Shown in pieces: positions 32,566 to 41,568 of a stretch of 64,000 nt of DNA (position 1 is its first letter; each line of letters starts with the position of its first letter). A program made the position numbers and the translations under genes. This stretch comes from an uncultured Alphaproteobacteria bacterium (GTDB lineage Bacteria; Pseudomonadota; Alphaproteobacteria; Puniceispirillales; UBA1172), in the NCBI GenBank assembly GCA_958431225.1, contig OY288107.1, positions 1,205,501 to 1,269,500 on the forward strand, read 5' to 3'. A model generated the notes under the pieces. The model did no database searches. It worked only from the letters and a program-made list of their open reading frames with translations, and was not told the origin of the DNA.

Positions 32566-35530
32566 GGAGCCTGCTCCCTTCGGGGTCAAAGAAATGCGGG
32601 CTAGTGAGGCGGACGCGGATGTCTTGTGCGCGCAACGGGTCATAGGCGCGCATTTCTTCGCCGTGGCGTTGGTCGCCTGCCTCAACGAAAGCCAGCGCGA
32701 TGGATGAACCCAACATGGGCGAATAGGCAACCGAACTCACCCAACCCGCATCGTCTTTTGCACTATTGCCACTATTGATGGGGAGGATATGTGCGCCGGC
32801 ACCGATGCTGTCCCCGATGCTGTTTGGGCGGTCTAGGGGGATTAGCCCGACCAAGCGCACGCCATCCGTGCGGGTTAATTCGTGGCGGCTTGCCATGGCT
32901 TTGCCGATATAGTCTTTGTTGCTTGCTAACATGCGCCCTAGCCCTAGATGGTGCGCTGAGGTCTGTCCGTTTAGTTCATTCCCTGCCGGGTGTCCTTTTT
33001 CAATACGCATGACGCCAAGGGCTTCAACGCCGTAGGGGGTGATGCCGTCTGGCTTGCCTAGTTCCATCAAATGACGGATGAGCGCATCGCCATAATTTCG
33101 GGCTACTGCTAACTCATACGCCAGCTCCCCCGAAAATGAAATGCGGAATAGGCGGGCGGGGATGCCGCCGCAGATGCTGATTTCGGCGCATCCCATGAAG
33201 GGCATGGCGTCGTTGGTGATGGCGGTGCTGTCATCAATAATCCGCGTCAATAAACGCCGTGCGTTCGGGCCGGCTATGGCGTATTGGGCGTATTGGTCGG
33301 TGGTGGAGATCAGCTGCACGTCTAAATCGGGGCGGAGGCATTGGCGGCAGAATTCTAAATGCCGAAAGACGCTAACCGCATTGGCGGTGGTGGTGGTCAT
33401 GATGTAGTGGGTGTCGCTCATGCGCGCGGTGGTGCCGTCATCCATGACAAAGCCATCATCGCGCAACATCAACCCATAGCGCACTTTGCCCACGGGCAAT
33501 TTGGCAAAAGCATTGGCATAGACGAAATTGATAAATTGCGTGGCATCGCGCCCTTGAATGTCAATTTTTCCTAGCGTGGAAACATCGCAGACGCCTACCG
33601 CCGCGCGCGTGGCGATGACTTCGCGGTCAACCGATTGGCGCCAGTGGGTCTCGTGTTTGTGGGGATACCATTCGGCACGGAGCCATGCGCCAGCTTCAAC
33701 GAAACTTGCGCCTCTGCCCGCTGCCCAGCGATGCGATGGGGTTAGGCGGGTCGGGCGGAAATGCCGCCCCCGATGCCGTCCAGCAAATGCCCCAATCGGC
33801 ACCGGCGTATAGGGGGGGCGGAACATGGTGGTGCCAGTTTCAGGGATGGTTTTTCCCGATGCCTCCGCCAGCAATGCCAAGCCGATGAGGTTGGACGATC
33901 TACCTTGGTCGGTCGCCATGCCGAGGGTGGTGTAGCGTTTGAGATGTTCCACCGAACTATAGCCTTCTTGATGGGCTTGTGCGATGTCTTTGGCGGTGAC
34001 GTCGTTTTGCAGATCAACGAATTGGCGGTTTTTGCCGCCTTTCATGCTCCATAATGGTTTTATGGTGTAGGGGCGGTTTTCTGCTGTTGGGGTCGCGGAT
34101 TTAGGCGGGGTTTTGCCTAGTGTTTTGATGGCGGTGGTGGCGGCTTGGGTGGCGCTATTGAGGCAGGCTTGGGTAGACATATCGCCGCGCACCGCCCCTG
34201 CTAGTAGCATGCCTTGGGGCAGTTGGTTTGGGGGGAGGAACGCCGCTAGATTTGCATCCCAGATAGGTCTGCCACGCTGATGGCAGGTGAGTTGTAGATT
34301 TGGCGACCAGCCCCCGGCAACAGCTAGACAATCCGTAGGGATGCGCGCCCCCGATTGTAAGGTGATGGATTTGATGCGTTTGCGTCCGCTTGTGCCGACA
34401 ATCTGCCCTTGGGGGATGAGGCGCACCGATTTGGGTAGGCGGTGGTGGCTCTCTGCGCGCCCGCGACTATCAATCACCGCATCCACATTGACCCCCTTGG
34501 CGTGGAGGGCGATGGCGCTATCAATACCGCTATCATTGTTGGTCATGAGCGTGATGCGCTTGCCGGTGGCGACGCCGAAACGTTGGGCATAGGCAAGGGA
34601 TGCACTTGCTAACATAATGCCCGGGCGGTCATTATCGCTGAAGGCAATCGGGCGTTCACTCGCACCGCTTGCTAGAATCGCGCTTTTTGCCATGATTTTC
34701 CACATAATTTGACGCACCCCTTGTGGCTGTGCTTCAGGGGGGAGGTGGTCGCGCCGCCGTTCTAACGCCCCGTAAATGCCGTGGTCGTAAGTGCCAAAAA
34801 TTGTGGTGCGCGGCATCAGGGTGACGTTATCCATGGACGCCAATTCGGCTAGCGTGGTTTGGAGCCACTCTTTGTAGGATTTGCCGTCAATCTCGCCTTG
34901 GGTCGTGAGCAACTGTCCGCCGAAATGAAAATCCTCATCGGCGATAATGACTTTTAGTTTTGCCCGCCCCGCCAATAGCCCCGCACGCAATCCCGCTACC
35001 CCGCCGCCGATTACTAGCACATCCGTATGGCGATGCCCTTTATCGTAGTGGCTTGGGTCGTCTAGTCCTGAAAGCGCGCCCAATCCGGCGGCACGGCGAA
35101 TCATGGGTTCGTAAAATTTCTCCCAAAAAGAGGCGGGCCACATGAAGGTTTTGTAATAAAACCCTGCCCCCAAAAATGGCGCGAGGAAATCATTGAACGC
35201 CAATAAATCAAAACCTAAACTGCCGAGATGGTTTTGGCTATGACAGACCATGCCGTTATAGAGTTCGGCGGTGGTGGCTAGGCTGTTGGGGTTTTGGTGT
35301 GCGCCGGTGCCTATGGTTATCAGGGCGTTGGGTTCGGCAGAATTGGCGGTGAAAATCCCGCGCGGGCGGTGGTATTTGAATGACCGCCCCACCAAATGTA
35401 TATCATTGGCAAGCAAAGCCGATGCCAACGTATCGCCAGCGAAACCAGCATATTTGCGTCCGTTAAAGGTGAAATCTAGCGGGCGTTTGCGGTCAATCAT
35501 CCCGCCTTTTATGCGCATATTTTTTTTCAT
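32558..35530 (-). CDS. soxA: Sarcosine oxidase alpha subunit
   Basis: A 990-residue alpha subunit. The N-terminal part (DRKRPLDFTFNGRKYAGFAGDTLASALLA type) is ferredoxin-like, then an NAD/FAD dinucleotide fold (VLVIGGGVAGLRAGL), and the last about 380 residues are a GCV_T-like folate-binding domain that captures formaldehyde as methylene-THF. The enzyme demethylates sarcosine to glycine. ATG 35530 overlaps the soxD stop (ATGA); a frame extension to 35623 runs into soxD and is rejected. Confidence 0.93.
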   Translation of the reverse strand: MKKNMRIKGGMIDRKRPLDFTFNGRKYAGFAGDTLASALLANDIHLVGRSFKYHRPRGIFTANSAEPNALITIGTGAHQNPNSLATTAELYNGMVCHSQNHLGSLGFDLLAFNDFLAPFLGAGFYYKTFMWPASFWEKFYEPMIRRAAGLGALSGLDDPSHYDKGHRHTDVLVIGGGVAGLRAGLLAGRAKLKVIIADEDFHFGGQLLTTQGEIDGKSYKEWLQTTLAELASMDNVTLMPRTTIFGTYDHGIYGALERRRDHLPPEAQPQGVRQIMWKIMAKSAILASGASERPIAFSDNDRPGIMLASASLAYAQRFGVATGKRITLMTNNDSGIDSAIALHAKGVNVDAVIDSRGRAESHHRLPKSVRLIPQGQIVGTSGRKRIKSITLQSGARIPTDCLAVAGGWSPNLQLTCHQRGRPIWDANLAAFLPPNQLPQGMLLAGAVRGDMSTQACLNSATQAATTAIKTLGKTPPKSATPTAENRPYTIKPLWSMKGGKNRQFVDLQNDVTAKDIAQAHQEGYSSVEHLKRYTTLGMATDQGRSSNLIGLALLAEASGKTIPETGTTMFRPPYTPVPIGAFAGRHRGRHFRPTRLTPSHRWAAGRGASFVEAGAWLRAEWYPHKHETHWRQSVDREVIATRAAVGVCDVSTLGKIDIQGRDATQFINFVYANAFAKLPVGKVRYGLMLRDDGFVMDDGTTARMSDTHYIMTTTTANAVSVFRHLEFCRQCLRPDLDVQLISTTDQYAQYAIAGPNARRLLTRIIDDSTAITNDAMPFMGCAEISICGGIPARLFRISFSGELAYELAVARNYGDALIRHLMELGKPDGITPYGVEALGVMRIEKGHPAGNELNGQTSAHHLGLGRMLASNKDYIGKAMASRHELTRTDGVRLVGLIPLDRPNSIGDSIGAGAHILPINSGNSAKDDAGWVSSVAYSPMLGSSIALAFVEAGDQRHGEEMRAYDPLRAQDIRVRLTSPHFFDPEGSRLHG

Positions 35531-35781
35531 GTTTTGCGCGCCAATTCTACTTTGGTGATTTCGTGGGTGGCAGTATTGCGGGTTATGACCAACCATGAAC
35601 GGTCGCCTTGTTCGTGAAACCATAGCTCGCGGTGTAAGCCATCGGGGTTGTCGCGCAGATGGATATAGTCGTGATAGGCGTCAATGTCATCGCTGTTCGG
35701 GCGCATGAGCAGGCTAGCATCGCCTAGATAGGTGAATTCAGAAGCATCGCGGGGGCCTAGTAAAGGGTGGTTGATAATCAT
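35527..35781 (-). CDS. soxD: Sarcosine oxidase delta subunit, zinc-site variant
   Basis: An 84-residue delta subunit (GPRDASEFTYLGDASL, then HRELWFHEQGDRSWL). Canonical delta subunits bind zinc with three Cys and one His (CPNC near the start, HxxGC later). Here the first pair reads HPLL and the last is HEQGD, so all three cysteines are missing and only the second-site His remains. It lies 11 bp after soxB and overlaps soxA by 4 bp. Confidence 0.88.
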   Translation of the reverse strand: MIINHPLLGPRDASEFTYLGDASLLMRPNSDDIDAYHDYIHLRDNPDGLHRELWFHEQGDRSWLVITRNTATHEITKVELARKT

Positions 35782-35792
35782 AGTCCTGTTCC

Positions 35793-37043
35793 TTAATGCA
35801 GATTGGCTTGCGCCCCGGCGCCTTTTTCGTCAATCACCGCCCCGGTCTTAAAGCGGTCAAGGCGGTAAGCGCGCGCGACCGCATGCGCCTCATCGGTGGC
35901 GAGAAGATGCGCAAAACACCACCCCGATGCCGGCGTTGCCTTAAAGCCGCCATAGCACCAACCGCCATTGAAATAAAGCCCCGTAATCGGCGTCCTATCA
36001 ATGAAGGGCGAGCCATCCATAGACATATCCATCAACCCCCCCCACATCCGCAACAGCCGTGCCTTGCCAATCATCGGCATCAGCGCCATACCGCCTTCGG
36101 TGACGTGTTCAACCACCGGCAGATTGCCCCTTTGCGCATAACTGTTATAGCCGTCAATATCGCCGCCAAAAACCAACCCGCCCTTGTCGGATTGGCTGAT
36201 ATAGAAATGCCCGGCGCCATAGGTGATGACTTGGGGGAGGATCGGTTTTAGACCTTCGGAAACGAATGCCTGCAACACATGGCTTTCAATGGGGAGGCGC
36301 AAGCCGGCCTTTGCCATGACGCGCCCGCTTGACCCGGCGACCGCGACGCCGACCTTATTGGCAAGGATTTTGCCTTTGGTGGTTTCCACGCCGTTACAGC
36401 ACCCGTTTTTGATGATGAAATCGGTGACTTCGCAATTTTGAATGATATCGACGCCGAGCCTATCTGCCCCCCGCGCATAGCCCCACGCTACCGCATCATG
36501 GCGCACGGTGCCGCCACGTTTCTGCAACAACGCGCCTTTGAGGGGGAAACGCGCATTGTCAAAATTGAGAAACGGACAAAGTTTCCGTAATGCCGCCGCA
36601 TCCAATAATTCCGCATCCGCCCCGTGCAGAATCATACTATTGCCCCGCCGTGCCGCCGCATCGCGCTCATTATCCGAATGAAACAGATTGAGAATCCCCC
36701 GCTGCGACACCATGGCATTAAAATTGATGTCCTGTTCCAGCCCTTCCCATAATTTGAGCGACAATTCATAAAAACCTTCATTGCCCGGCAGTAGATAGTT
36801 GGAACGAATAATCGTCGTATTGCGCCCAACATTGCCCCCACCAATCCAACCTTTTTCCAGAACGGCGATATTGGTGATGCCATATTGCGAAGCCAGATAA
36901 TAAGCCGTCGCCAAACCATGCCCGCCACCGCCAACAATAATCATATCATAAGATTTTTGAGGCACAGGCGCCCGCCAAGCCCGAACCCAACCGCGCCCCC
37001 CGCGAAAGCCTTGTTGTAAAATTGACCAAATAGAATAGTGCAT
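35793..37043 (-). CDS. soxB: Sarcosine oxidase beta subunit
   Basis: A 416-residue FAD/FMN-binding beta subunit. DMIIVGGGGHGLATAYYLA is the FAD fold, LEKGWIGGGNVGRNTTIIRS follows, and the covalent FMN histidine is conserved in VRHDAVAWGYARGAD at about residue 182. The C-terminal NGGWCYGGFKATPASG completes the family pattern. ATG 37043 has a Shine-Dalgarno GGAGG upstream; a TTG at 37049 is the alternative. First gene of soxBDAG, divergent from the aldolase gene. Confidence 0.93.
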   Translation of the reverse strand: MHYSIWSILQQGFRGGRGWVRAWRAPVPQKSYDMIIVGGGGHGLATAYYLASQYGITNIAVLEKGWIGGGNVGRNTTIIRSNYLLPGNEGFYELSLKLWEGLEQDINFNAMVSQRGILNLFHSDNERDAAARRGNSMILHGADAELLDAAALRKLCPFLNFDNARFPLKGALLQKRGGTVRHDAVAWGYARGADRLGVDIIQNCEVTDFIIKNGCCNGVETTKGKILANKVGVAVAGSSGRVMAKAGLRLPIESHVLQAFVSEGLKPILPQVITYGAGHFYISQSDKGGLVFGGDIDGYNSYAQRGNLPVVEHVTEGGMALMPMIGKARLLRMWGGLMDMSMDGSPFIDRTPITGLYFNGGWCYGGFKATPASGWCFAHLLATDEAHAVARAYRLDRFKTGAVIDEKGAGAQANLH

Positions 37044-37111
37044 CGTCAATCCTGCCTCCCCCGCAAGTTTTATACCGCGCCCTTAAATATCGCAATAGAT
37101 TCGTTTTATTT

Positions 37112-37141
37112 TTTTGACATACGCGCAATCTGTTGTCAAAA
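37112..37141. promoter_or_regulatory. Inverted repeat in the soxB/aldolase divergent region
   Basis: TTTTGACA (37112-37119) and TGTCAAAA (37134-37141) are perfect 8-bp arms with centres 22 bp apart, about two helical turns. The left arm includes a TTGACA -35-like hexamer for the aldolase gene. Well placed to bind a regulator controlling either or both directions. Confidence 0.45.
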
Positions 37142-37170
37142 TGCTTTGATCGTAAAATTGGGAGGTCATA

Positions 37171-37929
37171 ATGGCACTTGCAGAAATAAAACCCGCCAAC
37201 ATAGACCACTACGAAGCACGGGTGCAGTTAGCGGCGGCGTTTCGTTGGGCGGTGCGGCTCAATTTGCATGAGGCGGTAGCGAATCATTTCTCGCTGGCGG
37301 TGAGCCGTGATGGCTGTCAATTCCTCATCAATCCGAATCAGCGTCATTTTGCGCGCATTAAGGCGAGCGACCTATTGCTTTTGGATAGCAACCATCCGCC
37401 TGCCGCCGATGATGCCGATGCGCCTGACCCTACGGCTTGGGGGCTACATGGGGCGATGCACCGCCTTTGTCCGCATGCGCGTTGTGTGCTACACGTGCAT
37501 TCCATTTATGCCACGGTGCTGGCGTCGCTCAAAGATAGTCGGCTGCTGCCCATAGACCAAAATACGGCAATTTTTTATGACCGCTATGTCATTGACGAAA
37601 ATTATGGCGGGCTGGCTTTTGAAGAAGAAGGCGCGCGCTGTGCCGCTATGTTCACTGACCCGAAAAAACAGGTGATGATTATGGGCAATCATGGGGTGTT
37701 GGTTTTGGGAGATTCCGTGGCGGATGCGTTTAATCGGCTTTATTATTTTGAACGTGCGGCGGAAACCTACATCAAAGCCCTGCAAACGGGCCAAGAATTG
37801 CGGGTGTTGCCTGATGCGCTCGCGCATAAAGTCGCCGATGAAATTGACAACTACCCCAGCCAAGCACAAAAGCATTTTGATGAGCTGATGGCGATTCTTG
37901 ACGATGAGCGCACGGATTACCGCGATTAA
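37171..37929 (+). CDS. Class II aldolase/adducin family protein
   Basis: A 252-residue zinc-dependent aldolase-fold protein. Features: NHFSLAVS, WGLHGAMHRLCPHARCVLHVHS with the His-x-His metal pair, and MGNHGVLVLGDSVADAFNRLYYFERAAETYI with the third His. The Shine-Dalgarno GGGAGG lies before the ATG. This group contains sugar-phosphate aldolases and many uncharacterised bacterial members; the substrate is unknown. Confidence 0.88.
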   Translation: MALAEIKPANIDHYEARVQLAAAFRWAVRLNLHEAVANHFSLAVSRDGCQFLINPNQRHFARIKASDLLLLDSNHPPAADDADAPDPTAWGLHGAMHRLCPHARCVLHVHSIYATVLASLKDSRLLPIDQNTAIFYDRYVIDENYGGLAFEEEGARCAAMFTDPKKQVMIMGNHGVLVLGDSVADAFNRLYYFERAAETYIKALQTGQELRVLPDALAHKVADEIDNYPSQAQKHFDELMAILDDERTDYRD

Positions 37930-37977
37930 ATATAGCGGGAAAAACCATCCATACCGCTAACAGAGAAAGCCAGAGAT

Positions 37978-38892
37978 ATGGATTTAAAAGCGATTCTGGA
38001 TATCTACCAATCCTTGCGCCCGATTATGCCTCGCCATCGTGCCGGGGCGGGGGTGCGGGGGGGGCGGTTGCGTGATGTGATTGGGGAATTTGACGCGCTG
38101 TTTTTGGATGGTTATGGGGTGCTGAATCGTGGGGGGGATGCGGTCGCGGGGGCGGCGGCATTGTTGGAAATGGCGGAATCTCGGGATATGCCGGTGCTGG
38201 TGGTGACCAATGGGGCGAGCAATGATGAGGCGGTTATCGGCAATAAATATGCAGGGATGGGTTTGCCCATCACCCCCGCACAAGTGGTGTCTAGCCGTTC
38301 GGTGCTGACGCATTGGCTCGTGCATCAGCGTCCGCAATCTTGGCGGCGGTTGGGGGTGGCGGATAGCGGCGTGGCGGATGTGGTGGTGGCGGGGTTGGAA
38401 CAGCTGCGCCTTGATGCGGCAAGCCGTGCGGATTGGGGGCGGTGCGATGCGATTGCGTTGATGGGGGCGAGTCAGTGGGATGCGGATTGGCACGCGCGTT
38501 TGGCGGAGGTGGCGGCGGCGGGCTGTCCGATTCTGATTGCTAATCCTGATGTTGCGGCGCCGCAACCTAGCCATTTTAGCTGTGAGCCCGGGCAGATAGG
38601 CTGGCGATTACTGCACGAGAATCGGGCGGAAGTGCATTGGTTCGGCAAACCGCATGCGGCGCATTTTGAACTGGCGGTAGAACGTTTTAAGGCGCAATAT
38701 GGGCGTGAAATTTCTGACCGCCGCCGCATTGCTATGGTCGGCGATAGTCTGCATACGGATATTTTGGGCGGGGCGGCGGCAGGGTTTTCCACGGTGTTGG
38801 TGACCGGGGAGGGGCTGTTTAGTAATGGCGGGGCGGATGCGGCGCTTGCCGCCACCGGGCTGATGCCCGATATAATTGTTGAGCGAATCTAG
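37978..38892 (+). CDS. HAD class IIA phosphatase (NagD/TIGR01459-like)
   Basis: A 304-residue HAD class IIA hydrolase. LFLDGYGVLNRG holds the first motif (DxY rather than DxD), VVTNGASND is motif II, GKPHAAHFELAVERF carries the lysine, and MVGDSLHTDILGGAAAGFSTVLV is the acidic motif. The length and DGYGVL variant fit the TIGR01459 group of alphaproteobacteria. Physiological substrate unknown. It is followed closely by folB. Confidence 0.85.
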   Translation: MDLKAILDIYQSLRPIMPRHRAGAGVRGGRLRDVIGEFDALFLDGYGVLNRGGDAVAGAAALLEMAESRDMPVLVVTNGASNDEAVIGNKYAGMGLPITPAQVVSSRSVLTHWLVHQRPQSWRRLGVADSGVADVVVAGLEQLRLDAASRADWGRCDAIALMGASQWDADWHARLAEVAAAGCPILIANPDVAAPQPSHFSCEPGQIGWRLLHENRAEVHWFGKPHAAHFELAVERFKAQYGREISDRRRIAMVGDSLHTDILGGAAAGFSTVLVTGEGLFSNGGADAALAATGLMPDIIVERI

Positions 38893-38901
38893 GAGGGGGT
38901 G

Positions 38902-39276
38902 ATGCAGGTTAGGGCGCGCGCATTGATGTTTTCGGGGCTTGAGGTGATGGCTTCCATCGGCTTTCATGCGCATGAAAAAACAGCACGGCAACGGGTGCGG
39001 ATTGATGTGAAATTGGTGCTAGATGCCCGGGGCGCACCCGCGTATGATGATGTGGCGGAATGTTTGGATTATGATGTGGTGCGCCAAGGGATTATGGCAC
39101 TGGCAACGGCACAGCATTACAATCTACAGGAAATTTTGGCACGGCGCATTGCCGATTATGTTTTGGATTTTGACGAAGTTATTGCCGCCGAAATTACCAC
39201 CGCCAAGCCCGATGCTTACCCCGATTGCGATGCGGTTTCTTATCATCTAGCGGTGGGGCGGGATGTTCCCTCATGA
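38902..39276 (+). CDS. folB: Dihydroneopterin aldolase
   Basis: FolB cleaves 7,8-dihydroneopterin in folate biosynthesis. The 124-residue protein shows FSGLEVMASIGFHAHEKTARQRVRIDV and the late HYNLQEILARRIADYV helix with ITTAKPDAYPDCDAV-type ending. The Shine-Dalgarno AGGAGG at 38891 favours the ATG at 38902; a GTG lies one codon earlier. Confidence 0.85.
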   Translation: MQVRARALMFSGLEVMASIGFHAHEKTARQRVRIDVKLVLDARGAPAYDDVAECLDYDVVRQGIMALATAQHYNLQEILARRIADYVLDFDEVIAAEITTAKPDAYPDCDAVSYHLAVGRDVPS

Positions 39277-39282
39277 TGACCC

Positions 39283-40071
39283 CTAAAATTGGTCTTTACC
39301 TTGGCGGAGTTGGGTGAAAACCTCTATCGGTGTTCCCGTGCAGTTTAAGGCACTGGCTAAATCCGCATCATCGGCGTTCAAAAATGGATTGGTGGCTTTC
39401 TCATCGCCTAAACGCACGGGTAGCGTGGCTTCGCCTTTTTGCGTTAATGCGTCAATTTCCGCTAGCCGTGCCGCTAAGGCGGGTGGATTCCAGCCTAGAT
39501 GTTTCACATAGCGGGCGTTGTTTGCGGTGTATTCATGCCCGCAGGCGATTAGCGTGTCATCGGGCAGTGCGCGTAATGTTTTTAGCGATTCCCACATTTC
39601 TTGCATACTGCCTTCAAAAACCCGCCCGCATCCTAGGGCGAATAAGGTGTCGCCGACAAAGGCGATGCCGTGTGTGCCTAAACAATCGGGGAGGTAGAAT
39701 GCTACATGACCGCTAGTATGTCCCGGGGTGGCGATGACTTCTGCGGTGTAATCGGCTATGCTGATGCGGTCGCCGGCTTTGACGGCGTGGGTGATGTTGC
39801 TGATGCGGGCGGATTCGCTGGCGGGGGCGGTGAGGGGGATGTTGAAACGCGCCATCAACGCCGCATTGCCATTGATATGGTCGCCGTGATGGTGGGTGTT
39901 GATGATCTCGGTGGGGGTGCGATTGTGTGCGTCAAGCCACGCTAGCACGGGTTCGGGGTCGCCGGGGTCAATCACCGCGAGGCTTTGGCTGGACGGATTG
40001 TGCAATAACCAGATATAATTGTCATCCAGTGCCGAAATGCGAATCAGTTGTTTTGGTAAAAGGGCAAGCAT
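39283..40071 (-). CDS. gloB: Hydroxyacylglutathione hydrolase (glyoxalase II)
   Basis: A 262-residue metallo-beta-lactamase-fold thioesterase that hydrolyses S-lactoylglutathione. Motifs: NTHHHGDHINGN (metal site), TPGHTSGHVAFY, FVGDTLFALGCGRVFEGS and CGHEYTANNARY, plus the C-terminal glutathione-binding helices. The ATG at 40071 gives the normal N-terminus (LIRISALDDNYIWLL); the frame extends upstream into non-family sequence. Confidence 0.93.
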   Translation of the reverse strand: MLALLPKQLIRISALDDNYIWLLHNPSSQSLAVIDPGDPEPVLAWLDAHNRTPTEIINTHHHGDHINGNAALMARFNIPLTAPASESARISNITHAVKAGDRISIADYTAEVIATPGHTSGHVAFYLPDCLGTHGIAFVGDTLFALGCGRVFEGSMQEMWESLKTLRALPDDTLIACGHEYTANNARYVKHLGWNPPALAARLAEIDALTQKGEATLPVRLGDEKATNPFLNADDADLASALNCTGTPIEVFTQLRQGKDQF

Positions 40072-40106
40072 AATCACAGCATAGCGAATCAGGATAAAAA
40101 AGCAAC

Positions 40107-40859
40107 ATGGATAAAAAAACCGCCAACGCATTAGCCGAATTTTACGCATCGCCCATGGGGAAGATGGTGCGGCGGTTGATTCTGCGGCGTTTGGCATCGC
40201 TTTACCCGCCTAATCCTAGCCTCAGCAATGACACGCGGATTTCTGCGGGGATAGGATATGCGCGTCCCTATATGCCGTTTCTGGCACGGCACTTTTCGCG
40301 GCAGATTTTGTTGCAATTTGGCGGTGATGTTGCGCGCGCTTGGCCTGAGAGCAAGGCATCGCGTTTGGCGGCGGTCAATGAAGCTGCTCTACCGCTTTTG
40401 GCTTCAAGTTTGGAGCATGTGTTGCTCGTGCATGGGCTTGAAGTGGCGGCGGCGCCTAGTGATTTGCTCGATGAGATTTGGCGCCTGTTAAAAGGCGGTG
40501 GGCGGTTGAGCCTTGTGGTGCCGCATCGGCGTTCGCGTTGGGCGAGCCGTGAGCATACGCCGTTTGGACAAGGGCAACCTTTTAGCCCGAAACAAGTGCG
40601 CCAATTATTAGAATCGCAAGGGTTTCATGTGCATGTGATACACCGCGCCCTCGCGCTCCCCCCCTATACCCCGCCATTTTACACGCGCTTTGCCCCCCTC
40701 ACCGAGCGCATTTCGTATCGGTTTGGCGGGGTTCTGGTTGTCGAAGCCGAAAAAATGCTCTATGCCGTAAGACCGCTTGCTGATAAAGCATGGAACCGGT
40801 CAAGGCGGGGGGCAAAGCGGGGGGCAAGGCGTCCCGCTAGTGCCTATGGGGAATCGTGA
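40107..40859 (+). CDS. Methyltransferase-domain protein (gloB-linked)
   Basis: A 250-residue class I SAM-methyltransferase-like protein of the type often found divergent from gloB in alphaproteobacteria. The SAM motif I is weak; the recognisable parts are LLVHGLEVAAAPSDLLDEIWRLLKGGGRLSLVVPHRRS and FGQGQPFSPKQVRQLLESQGF. The poor glycine loop may mean altered activity. The last 30 residues are basic. Five bases separate it from the chorismate mutase gene. Confidence 0.75.
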   Translation: MDKKTANALAEFYASPMGKMVRRLILRRLASLYPPNPSLSNDTRISAGIGYARPYMPFLARHFSRQILLQFGGDVARAWPESKASRLAAVNEAALPLLASSLEHVLLVHGLEVAAAPSDLLDEIWRLLKGGGRLSLVVPHRRSRWASREHTPFGQGQPFSPKQVRQLLESQGFHVHVIHRALALPPYTPPFYTRFAPLTERISYRFGGVLVVEAEKMLYAVRPLADKAWNRSRRGAKRGARRPASAYGES

Positions 40860-40863
40860 GAAG

Positions 40864-41568
40864 ATGAGCAAAATATCAAAAACCAAATTGGACGCATTGC
40901 GCGGCGAGATTGATGAATTTGACCGCCAATTATTGGCTGTGTTGGAATCGCGGCTGGCTTTGGCGGCGTCGGTGGCGGCGAGCAAGGGCGATGCCCCGCA
41001 TTTCCGCCCGGGACGCGAGGCGATGATTCTCAACCAATTAGCCGCCGAATCTAGCCTTGATGCGGGGCTGATTGAAGGTATTTGGCGGCAGATTCTATCG
41101 GCGAGCCTGACCCGCCAAAGCCGCTTACGTTTGGTGATGTGCGCCGGCGATAGCGATTTGATGCCGATGATTCGCTGGCGTTTTGGGCTAGGGGCAGATG
41201 TTAAGGCGGTAGCAAGCCATGAAGATGTGCTCGAATCACTGCGCGCGGGTGCTGGCGATTTGGCGATTTTACCCCATTGGGATAAAGCCCCGTGGCAGGT
41301 GGAATGGATGCGGCTGTTGCGCGGCACGACAAGGGTGTGGCTGGCATCGGTGGCGCCGTTCTTTACGAATATGGGGGCGGATGCGGGGGCGGATGTGGGC
41401 ATCGTGCCTATCGCATTATTTACCACCGCCCCCCCCGATGTGTCTGATTTTGATTGGACGCTCATCTGGCAAGATGGCAGATATGTGGAACAGCAAGGAC
41501 GCCACCTACAAGCCCCGCAAGCCGTCGGGGTCTTTCAAAAAGCCCCGATTTCGGACATAAAGGCATAA
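40864..41568 (+). CDS. Chorismate mutase (AroQ) with C-terminal extension
   Basis: A 234-residue protein. Residues about 5-85 form an AroQ-type mutase (LDALRGEIDEFDRQLLAVLESRLALAASVAASK, then FRPGREAMIL) that turns chorismate into prephenate. The C-terminal about 145 residues are not a full prephenate dehydratase and resemble a degenerate periplasmic-binding-like half (LRAGAGDLAILPHWD). It starts at ATG 40864; upstream in-frame codons overlap the preceding gene. hisC and tyrA follow, so it feeds tyrosine/phenylalanine synthesis. Confidence 0.85.
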   Translation: MSKISKTKLDALRGEIDEFDRQLLAVLESRLALAASVAASKGDAPHFRPGREAMILNQLAAESSLDAGLIEGIWRQILSASLTRQSRLRLVMCAGDSDLMPMIRWRFGLGADVKAVASHEDVLESLRAGAGDLAILPHWDKAPWQVEWMRLLRGTTRVWLASVAPFFTNMGADAGADVGIVPIALFTTAPPDVSDFDWTLIWQDGRYVEQQGRHLQAPQAVGVFQKAPISDIKA

